A stretch of 12,409 nt of DNA from Bacilli bacterium (lineage in GTDB: Bacteria > Bacillota > Bacilli > Tumebacillales > JAQBPP01): assembly GCA_028287455.1 (NCBI GenBank), contig JAQBPP010000190.1, forward strand, positions 1-12,409, read 5' to 3'. Both the position numbers and the translations under genes were made by a program. How positions within the stretch are numbered: position 1 is the first letter of the stretch; each line of letters starts with the position of its first letter. Positions 7,337 through 12,409 of the stretch are shown one piece after another. The notes below the pieces were generated by a model. That model was not told the DNA's origin. It made no database searches and saw only the letters and a program-made list of their open reading frames with translations.

Positions 7337-7756
7337 GTGCAGCAAGAACTGGCGGGACAAAAAATTCGCGTGCTGATCGCTAAGCCGGGCCTCGATGGCC
7401 ATGACCGCGGGGCGCTGATCATTGCACAGGGGCTGCGTGACGCGGGGATGGAAGTGATTTACACAGGTCTCAGACAGTCTCCTCAGCAAATTGTGGCGGC
7501 AGCAATTCAGGAGGATGTAGCTTGCATTGGCTTATCCTCACTTTCAGGTGCGCATATGGCTCTATTTCCAGAAGTCGTGCGTCTGCTGCGAGCAGAAGGA
7601 ATTGACGATATCTTCGTGATCGGCGGCGGCATTATTCCTCAGGATGATATTCAGGCATTAAAAGAGGCTGGCGTGGAAGAATTGTTTACGCCTGGTACGC
7701 CCATGTCAGACATTGCGGATTATATCAAAAGGAAAGTAGGCAGCCCCATCGAATGA
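7337..7756 (+). CDS. mutB: Methylmalonyl-CoA mutase, small cobalamin-binding subunit
   Basis: This Rossmann-like domain binds the B12 cofactor in the base-off, His-on form and caps the large subunit. The 139 residues start KIRVLIAKPGLDGHDRG and contain the DxHxxG motif D20-x-H22-x-x-G25, with H22 as the cobalt ligand. K16, D20 and H22 match in spacing the Lys604-Asp608-His610 triad of the Propionibacterium mutase. IGLSSLSGAHM and VIGGGIIPQDD are the second and third cobalamin-pocket motifs. The start is GTG 7337, preceded by AAGGAGGG. A 53-nt gap after the large subunit shows nothing beyond this ribosome binding site. The ATGA overlap with the epimerase implies coupling. A corrinoid methyltransferase domain is excluded by the close match to mutase C-termini and the adjacent large subunit. 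Confidence 0.93.
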   Translation: MQQELAGQKIRVLIAKPGLDGHDRGALIIAQGLRDAGMEVIYTGLRQSPQQIVAAAIQEDVACIGLSSLSGAHMALFPEVVRLLRAEGIDDIFVIGGGIIPQDDIQALKEAGVEELFTPGTPMSDIADYIKRKVGSPIE

Positions 7757-8166
7757 TTAAGCTAACCAAATTGGATCATATTGGCATCGCTGTGCGCTCC
7801 ATTGAGGATGCGCTGCCTTTGTATACAGGGTTGTTTACGCTCTCTGTCCAGCACGAGGAGATAATTGAGGAGCAAGGGGTGCGGTCTGTATTTCTGCCGG
7901 TGGGCGGCAACCTGATTGAACTGCTTGAACCAACGAATGCGCAGAGTCCGATTGCCAGGTTTTTGGACAAACGTGGGCAAGGAATCCATCACATGGCCTA
8001 TCTGGTGGAAGATCTCGAGCAGTCAATTGCTGCTGCCAAAGCAGATGGATATCGCTTGATTGATGAAACTCCCAGAACGGGTGGGCATGGGAAGCGAATC
8101 GCCTTTTTGCACCCATCAACCACAAGTGGAGTATTAATCGAGTTTTGTGAGCATCATGTCACCTGA
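7753..8166 (+). CDS. mce: Methylmalonyl-CoA epimerase (VOC superfamily)
   Basis: This enzyme interconverts (S)- and (R)-methylmalonyl-CoA, linking the carboxylase product to the mutase substrate. The 137 residues form two glyoxalase-like modules. Likely metal ligands by family pattern are H9 (KLDHIGIAV), E56 (NLIELLEP), H80 (GIHHMAYLVEDL) and E130 (VLIEFCEH). The stretch from DETPRTGGHGKRIAFLHP to the C-terminus is characteristic of the epimerase rather than of other VOC enzymes. ATG 7753 overlaps the stop of the B12 subunit by 4 nt (ATGA). In B. subtilis the corresponding gene, yqjC, stands next to the carboxyltransferase yqjD, as here. Confidence 0.93.
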   Translation: MIKLTKLDHIGIAVRSIEDALPLYTGLFTLSVQHEEIIEEQGVRSVFLPVGGNLIELLEPTNAQSPIARFLDKRGQGIHHMAYLVEDLEQSIAAAKADGYRLIDETPRTGGHGKRIAFLHPSTTSGVLIEFCEHHVT

Positions 8167-8179
8167 AGGGGTCGGTACA

Positions 8180-9721
8180 GTGCACAGTAAGTTGCGGGAA
8201 ATGGAAGAACGAAGGCGCAAGGTGGAAATGGGCGGCGGAGACAAGCGAATTGCGCAGCAGCACGACCGCGGCAAGTTTACCGCGCGCGAACGGATTGACA
8301 TGCTCGTGGATCCCGGCACATTTCGGGAACTGGGTCCTTTTATCGAACATCGCGGCACTCATTTTGGCATGACTGAAATGGAAGCGCCTGGAGAAGGCGT
8401 CGTGACTGGTTGGGGAAAGGTGAATGGTCGATTAATTTATTTATTCGCCCAGGATTTCACTGTGTTTGGAGGCGCCTTGGGCGAAATGCACGCGCAGAAG
8501 ATCTGTCAGATCATGGATCTGGCGGCGAAAAATGGAGCACCGATTATCGGGTTAAACGACTCCGGCGGTGCGCGAATTCAAGAGGGTGTAGTATCTCTTG
8601 ATGGTTATGGGCATATTTTTTACCGTAATTCGATTTATTCGGGCGTGGTGCCGCAGTTGTCTGTGATCATGGGGCCGTGCGCGGGAGGCGCTGTCTATTC
8701 GCCTGCCATCACAGATTTTATTTTTATGGTGGAAGGCACGTCGCAGATGTTTATCACAGGTCCGAAGGTGATTGAATCAGTCACAGGTGAAAAAATTACC
8801 GCAGCTGAGCTGGGCGGGGCAAAAGTGCAATCCAGCATTTCTGGAGTGGCCCATTTTACAGCTCCTGCGGAAGAAGAGTGTCTGCTGCAAGTGAGGCGTT
8901 TGCTGTCTTTTTTACCCCAAAGCAATAGCGAACACCCGCCAATTCAAGCTACTGGTGACTTTAGGGAATACATAGAAGAGCTGGGAGATGTGGTCCCAGT
9001 GGACAGTACCAAGGTTTATGACGTCCGTGATGTGATTCATTTGTTGGTGGATGAACGGGATTTCATGGAAGTCCAAAGCACTTTTGCCAGAAACGCAGTG
9101 GTTGGTTTCGCACGCATTGGCGGCAGGCCGCTCGGCATTATAGCCAATCAGCCGAAGTATTTGGCGGGCGGACTGGATATTGACTCATGCGACAAAATTG
9201 CCCGCTTTATCCAATTTTGTGATTCGTTTCATCTCCCTTTGTTGACACTGGAAGATGTGACCGGATTCATTCCAGGCGTTATGCAGGAACACCGCGGCAT
9301 TATCAGACACGGAGCAAAAATCCTGTATGCTTATTCAGAAGCCACCGTACCGAAGATCACCATCATTTTGCGCAAAGCGTACGGCGGTGCCTACGTTGCG
9401 ATGAACTCCAAGTCGATTGGAGCGGATCTGGTCTACGCTTGGCCGACTGCAGAAGTCGCGGTTATGGGGCCTGAAGGCGCGGCCAACATCATTTTTGCAA
9501 AAGAGATTGAGGGCAGCGCAAACCCGGCAGAATCAAGAGCCAACAAAATTGCAGAGTATAAGGAGAAATTTGCAAATCCATATGTGGCAGCTGCTGCAGG
9601 CATGATCGATGATGTCATCGACCCACGGGAAACGAGAGTGAAATTAATCGAGGCGCTGGAAATGCTGCAAACAAAACGGGAAACTCGCCCGTCGAAAAAA
9701 CATGGCAATATTCCTTTGTAA
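8180..9721 (+). CDS. Acyl-CoA carboxyltransferase subunit (propionyl-CoA carboxylase beta / MmdA type, YqjD-like)
   Basis: This is a carboxyltransferase of the crotonase-like fold that moves carboxyl groups between carboxybiotin and an acyl-CoA. Context points to propionyl-CoA and (S)-methylmalonyl-CoA, either as propionyl-CoA carboxylase beta (pccB) or methylmalonyl-CoA decarboxylase alpha (mmdA). The sequence alone does not settle the direction. From GTG 8180 it has 513 residues, close to the usual 510-530. Landmarks are QQHDRGKFTARERIDMLVD, the first acyl-CoA site LNDSGGARIQEGV, GPCAGGAVYSPA, and the second site with ATVPKITIILRKAYGGAY and WPTAEVAVMGPEGAANI. The frame is open from GTG 8147 and also has ATG 8156, but only GTG 8180 has a good ribosome binding site (AAGGGG, eight bases upstream). 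No biotin carboxylase or biotin carrier gene lies in the window. Confidence 0.9.
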   Translation: MHSKLREMEERRRKVEMGGGDKRIAQQHDRGKFTARERIDMLVDPGTFRELGPFIEHRGTHFGMTEMEAPGEGVVTGWGKVNGRLIYLFAQDFTVFGGALGEMHAQKICQIMDLAAKNGAPIIGLNDSGGARIQEGVVSLDGYGHIFYRNSIYSGVVPQLSVIMGPCAGGAVYSPAITDFIFMVEGTSQMFITGPKVIESVTGEKITAAELGGAKVQSSISGVAHFTAPAEEECLLQVRRLLSFLPQSNSEHPPIQATGDFREYIEELGDVVPVDSTKVYDVRDVIHLLVDERDFMEVQSTFARNAVVGFARIGGRPLGIIANQPKYLAGGLDIDSCDKIARFIQFCDSFHLPLLTLEDVTGFIPGVMQEHRGIIRHGAKILYAYSEATVPKITIILRKAYGGAYVAMNSKSIGADLVYAWPTAEVAVMGPEGAANIIFAKEIEGSANPAESRANKIAEYKEKFANPYVAAAAGMIDDVIDPRETRVKLIEALEMLQTKRETRPSKKHGNIPL

Positions 9722-9735
9722 GGGGAGGTACTTTC

Positions 9736-10860
9736 ATGATTGAAGTCAATCGGCAGCGGCTAATCCAGGAGTTTATGGAATTGGTCCAAATCGATTCTGA
9801 ATCGAAACAGGAGCGCAGCATGGCGGATCGGATCAGGCAAACGCTCGAACCTCTGGGCGTAGTGTTTGAAGAAGATGATGCGGGTACAAAACTTGGCGGC
9901 TCAACTGGCAATTTAATCGGCCGACTGCCGGGAACAATCGACAAACCCGCTATTCTGTTCACCTGCCATATGGATACGGTGGCACCTGGCAAAGGTGTTA
10001 AGCCGATTCGACTCGAGGATCGCATTACCTCAGACGGAACGACAGTGCTAGGTTCTGACGATAAAGCAGGAGTCACAGCGTTAATAGAGATGGTGCGGGT
10101 GATCAAGGAACAACAGCTCGATCATGGTCCACTTGTGCTGCTGTTTACGATTTGTGAGGAGATCGGACTAATGGGCTCGCGTTCATTGGATCCGTCCGTA
10201 GTAGAAGGCATCGCTTACGGATTTGCATTCGATTCTAATGGACCCATTGGTGATATTGTAACGCAAGCGCCTGCTCAGAATCGCATCGAAGTGGTCGTAC
10301 ATGGAAAAAAAGCGCATGCCGGGGTGAATCCAGAAGCTGGAATCAGTGCGATTCAGGTTGCTGCACACGCCATTTCCAAAATGAAGCTGGGCCGGGTGGA
10401 CAATGAGACAACCGCGAATATCGGAATTATTGGCGGAGGTGTGCCGCCGGCAACCAATATCGTCATTGACCGGGTGGAAGTGGTCGCGGAGGCACGCAGT
10501 TCAAACCTGAACAAGTTAGAAGAGCAAACGGTACATATGCGGGAGTGCTTCGAGCAGACGGCTGCTGATTTTCATACAAAAGCAGATATTCAGGTCTTCC
10601 AAATGTATTCGTCAATTTCTTTCCCGGATGACGCGGAGATTGTCTCGATTGCCAAGCGAGCTGTGACTACCATCGGACGTACACCACGCACGTTTCGTAC
10701 AGGCGGCGGCAGCGATGCAAACGTGTTAAACGGACTTGGGCTGCCAACTTTGAATCTGGCCGTCGGTTATGAAAATATCCATACAGTGGAAGAATTTATC
10801 CGCTTGGACGATTTGTATTTAGGCGTCAAATTAATAGTAGCTGTCACCCAATGCATATAA
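9736..10860 (+). CDS. M20-family PepT-like zinc metallopeptidase (YqjE-like), copy 1
   Basis: This is a probable cytosolic aminopeptidase or tripeptidase of the two-zinc M20 family. The 374 residues are close to Bacillus YqjE. Metal and catalytic residues by family pattern are H78 and D80 (CHMDT), the bridging Asp in GSDDKAG (D108), the catalytic base and next ligand E141-E142 (CEEIG), D166 (FDSNG) and C-terminal H349 (NIHTVEE). The dimerisation lid is inserted from about 180 to 290 (KKAHAGVNPEAG). There is no signal peptide. A GGGGAGG ribosome binding site stands before ATG 9736, 14 nt after the carboxyltransferase. In B. subtilis yqjE follows yqjD, so the position is conserved. The peptide substrate is not known from sequence, and true PepT tripeptidase activity is an assumption. 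Confidence 0.87.
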   Translation: MIEVNRQRLIQEFMELVQIDSESKQERSMADRIRQTLEPLGVVFEEDDAGTKLGGSTGNLIGRLPGTIDKPAILFTCHMDTVAPGKGVKPIRLEDRITSDGTTVLGSDDKAGVTALIEMVRVIKEQQLDHGPLVLLFTICEEIGLMGSRSLDPSVVEGIAYGFAFDSNGPIGDIVTQAPAQNRIEVVVHGKKAHAGVNPEAGISAIQVAAHAISKMKLGRVDNETTANIGIIGGGVPPATNIVIDRVEVVAEARSSNLNKLEEQTVHMRECFEQTAADFHTKADIQVFQMYSSISFPDDAEIVSIAKRAVTTIGRTPRTFRTGGGSDANVLNGLGLPTLNLAVGYENIHTVEEFIRLDDLYLGVKLIVAVTQCI

Positions 10861-10924
10861 CCCTGCACACTTAGGCTATTCTATTAAAGATTCGGATGAC
10901 TAAACAGTGGCAGGTGGCTAAGAG

Positions 10925-12145
10925 ATGACTTATCCAATTAAGCGCGAACGTATCCTGAAAACGTTCCGGACACTGGTAGAATTCAACACACCATCCGGTC
11001 AAGAACGGGATGTGGCGGATTGGCTTTCTGCGGCCATGAATCAACTGGGCTTTGAGGTGACTGAAGATGGCGCCGGACGAAACATTCGCTCTAATTTGGC
11101 GGAAGTGGACAAAGCTGTGCATGATGATCGTCCCGCAGGAAACCTGATTTGCCGTAAAAAGGGCACGGCTGAAGGGCCGACTCTGCTGTTTAGCTCGCAT
11201 ATGGATACAGTTGTACCGAACCCAAATGTTAAAGTGATTGAAACAGATGGTGTGCTGCATACAGATAAAAACACCATTCTGGGGGCGGATGATAAAGCGG
11301 GCATTACTGCGATGCTGGAGGCGGCGCATGTACTTGCTGAATCCAAGATGGAGCATCCGGATCTGGAATTTATCTTCACTGTCAGCGAAGAGACGGGATT
11401 AGATGGCGCCAGGCAGCTGGATGCATCAGAGTTAAAAGCAAAAGCGGCATTTAACATGGATTCTGGTGGTCCGCCAGATGAGATTATTTATGCCGCACCT
11501 GCAGAAACTGACTTTCACATTAAAATTAAAGGAAAAGCTGCTCATTCCGGGGTGAATCCTGAAGATGGCATCAACGCGATCGTGGTTGCGGCGCACGCCA
11601 TTTCCAAACTGCAAGTCGGTCGGATTGATGAAGAAACTACTGTAAATATTGGCATTATCTCCGGCGGCTGCAAGACGAACATGGTACCGGATTCTGTGGA
11701 GATTATTGGGGAGGCACGCAGTTTATCGCAAGATAAACTGGCAGAGCAGCTCGCGAATATTCAGTCGGCATTTCATCGCGCTGCGGACAAGTTTCAGGCG
11801 GAAGTCGACATTAAAGAACTGCCGATGTATGAAGGTTACGTAATGAAAGCATCTGACGAAGTCGTACAACTGGCGCAAAGTGCTTGCCGCAAAATCGGGT
11901 TGTCGCCAAAATTGGCCCCACGCGGTGGAGGCAGTGATGCCAACGTTTACAATCAAAAAGGGATTCCGTGTGTCAATGTGGGAGTTGGCGCCAAAGACGA
12001 CCACACAGTACAGGAACAGGTTAAAATTGATCATTTGCTGCAGGCCGCATCTCTTATACTTGGTATTATTGAATGCAGCTTGCAGCCTCAGCAGGAGCAG
12101 CAGCATGAACCTGAGCAGGAGCAGCATCTTGCTGAAGCTCTGTAG
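10925..12145 (+). CDS. M20-family PepT-like zinc metallopeptidase (YqjE-like), copy 2, with Gln/Glu-rich tail
   Basis: This is a paralogue of the preceding gene with the same fold and expected two-zinc chemistry. It has 406 residues. Ligand pattern: H92 and D94 (SHMDTV), D122 (GADDKAG), E155-E156 (SEETG), D179 (NMDSGG) and H360 (DDHTVQE). Shared lid text such as GVNPE-G and AAHAISK shows common ancestry with copy 1, but divergence elsewhere indicates an old duplication. It differs by a longer segment at about 50-72 before AGNL and by a C-terminal extension of about 22 residues (from C384) rich in Gln, Glu and His, encoded by a short in-frame repeat. ATG 10925 has AGGTGG seven bases upstream, 64 nt after copy 1; I see no clear promoter or terminator in that gap. 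The substrate is unknown. Confidence 0.87.
   Translation: MTYPIKRERILKTFRTLVEFNTPSGQERDVADWLSAAMNQLGFEVTEDGAGRNIRSNLAEVDKAVHDDRPAGNLICRKKGTAEGPTLLFSSHMDTVVPNPNVKVIETDGVLHTDKNTILGADDKAGITAMLEAAHVLAESKMEHPDLEFIFTVSEETGLDGARQLDASELKAKAAFNMDSGGPPDEIIYAAPAETDFHIKIKGKAAHSGVNPEDGINAIVVAAHAISKLQVGRIDEETTVNIGIISGGCKTNMVPDSVEIIGEARSLSQDKLAEQLANIQSAFHRAADKFQAEVDIKELPMYEGYVMKASDEVVQLAQSACRKIGLSPKLAPRGGGSDANVYNQKGIPCVNVGVGAKDDHTVQEQVKIDHLLQAASLILGIIECSLQPQQEQQHEPEQEQHLAEAL
12090..12126 (+). repeat. Two in-frame copies of a 13-bp repeat in the tail of peptidase copy 2
   Basis: AGCAGGAGCAGCA occurs at 12090-12102 and again at 12114-12126, exactly 24 bp (8 codons) apart, so both are read in the same frame. 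They encode the Q/E-rich tail. The pattern suggests replication slippage or local duplication. Confidence 0.7.
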
Positions 12146-12235
12146 AGTTTACCCGGCGGCTGCAAGGCAAAGATAAAAAATCGGCGACCGAAACGCGCGA
12201 ACCGCGAAACATTCGCATATAGGCTTTGATTTGCC
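12146..12235. other. Non-coding spacer after the second peptidase
   Basis: I see no gene, ribosome binding site or convincing structure here. There is a G+C-rich run of CGCGAA-like motifs at about 12181-12215 (CGACCGAAACGCGCGAACCG) that I cannot assign. Confidence 0.4.
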
Positions 12236-12268
12236 ACCCTTTCCCAACGAGGCAAAGGGTATTTTTTG
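12236..12268 (+). terminator. Rho-independent terminator after the peptidase genes
   Basis: ACCCTTT (12236-12242) pairs with AAAGGGT (12254-12260) around an 11-nt loop and is followed by ATTTTTTG. The stem is short (7 bp) but perfect and the U-run is clear. It lies about 90 nt after the last stop codon and before the next gene, so it probably ends the whole series. An overlapping alternative stem, TTTGCC (12230-12235) with GGCAAA (12251-12256), would compete with it. Confidence 0.68.
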
Positions 12269-12301
12269 TTGTATGCATTTGCATGGAAAACTCCTCCATT
12301 T

Positions 12302-12329
12302 CGGACAAGCTGTGTATACTTACTATATG
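12302..12329 (+). promoter_or_regulatory. Possible weak sigma-A promoter before the last gene
   Basis: TATACT (12315-12320) and TATATG (12324-12329) resemble -10 boxes. CGGACA (12302-12307), 16 nt before the latter, is a poor -35 match. The placement between the terminator and the new gene is what makes a promoter expected here; the motif itself is weak. Confidence 0.25.
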
Positions 12330-12368
12330 GGTTCCAAAACAGGAATATTACTAGGGGTGTGCAGTTCG

Positions 12369-12409
12369 ATGTCAACTGAGAAAACAATTCAAACGCAGTC
12401 CATCTTTTC
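12369..12409 (+). CDS. Start of a gene, possibly NudF-type ADP-ribose pyrophosphatase (3'-truncated)
   Basis: Only 13 codons are visible, MSTEKTIQTQSIF, from ATG 12369 with AGGGG eleven bases upstream; GTG 12357 is an in-frame alternative start. The EKTI-x-x-x-x-IF text resembles the N-terminus of Bacillus NudF (YqkG), a Nudix hydrolase that cleaves ADP-ribose, as I remember it, and that gene lies in the same general region in B. subtilis. With so few residues this is a suggestion only. No catalytic motif is reached before the window ends. Confidence 0.45.
   Translation, partial: MSTEKTIQTQSIF

Noticed and set aside
10956..10969. CcpA cre-like site near the start of peptidase copy 2
   Set aside because: About 11 of 14 positions fit the consensus, but the three mismatches fall at the end of the site and it lies inside coding sequence; such partial matches are expected by chance.
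12273..12284. ATGCA-TT-TGCAT palindrome upstream of the last gene as an operator
   Set aside because: It is only 5 bp per arm in an A+T-rich spacer and matches no regulator I can name.

Overview
The window is a tightly packed, single-strand (+) stretch of bacterial chromosome at roughly 50% G+C by eye. It has strong AGGAGG-type ribosome binding sites, frequent GTG starts and short or overlapping gene junctions. Gene content and order resemble the bkd (branched-chain 2-oxoacid dehydrogenase) and yqjC-yqjD-yqjE neighbourhoods of Bacillus, so a Bacilli-type Firmicute is most likely. The sequence fits an Alicyclobacillaceae-like thermophile or mesophile, but that finer placement is a guess. I saw no insertion sequence, phage gene, CRISPR array, rRNA or tRNA.

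Layout. (1) Positions 1-3845 hold the end of a dihydrolipoyl dehydrogenase (E3), then E1-alpha, E1-beta and the lipoylated acyltransferase E2: a complete branched-chain 2-oxoacid dehydrogenase set apart from the missing 5' end of E3. (2) Positions 3892-5506 hold lipA (lipoyl synthase) and an overlapping lipB-type octanoyltransferase, which together make the lipoyl cofactor that E2 needs. (3) Positions 5507-5624 are the largest break inside the series. They contain imperfect repeats and an 18-codon mini-ORF with its own strong ribosome binding site, ending inside the start of the next gene. (4) Positions 5625-9721 hold a split B12-dependent methylmalonyl-CoA mutase (large catalytic subunit, then a separate cobalamin-binding subunit), methylmalonyl-CoA epimerase and an acyl-CoA carboxyltransferase subunit of the PccB/MmdA type. 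(5) Positions 9736-12145 hold two tandem, paralogous M20-family PepT-like (YqjE-like) metallopeptidases. The second ends in a Gln/Glu-rich tail encoded by a small tandem duplication. (6) Positions 12146-12368 are non-coding, with a probable rho-independent terminator. (7) From 12369 the first 13 codons of another gene appear, perhaps a NudF-type ADP-ribose pyrophosphatase.

The genes form one metabolic line. Oxidative decarboxylation of valine- and isoleucine-derived oxoacids ultimately yields propionyl-CoA. Carboxylation gives (S)-methylmalonyl-CoA, the epimerase converts it to the R form, and the mutase converts that to succinyl-CoA. LipA and LipB service the E2 lipoyl domain. The peptidases may supply amino acids, but that link rests on gene order only. 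Not in the window: the 5' part of E3 and any bkdR/ptb/bcd/buk, a biotin carboxylase and biotin carrier for the carboxyltransferase, and the MeaB-type mutase chaperone.

I do not see a convincing undescribed system here. The items most worth a second look are the mini-ORF and repeats before the mutase, the use of LipB inside a Bacilli-type bkd operon, and the duplicated peptidase with its repeat-encoded tail.
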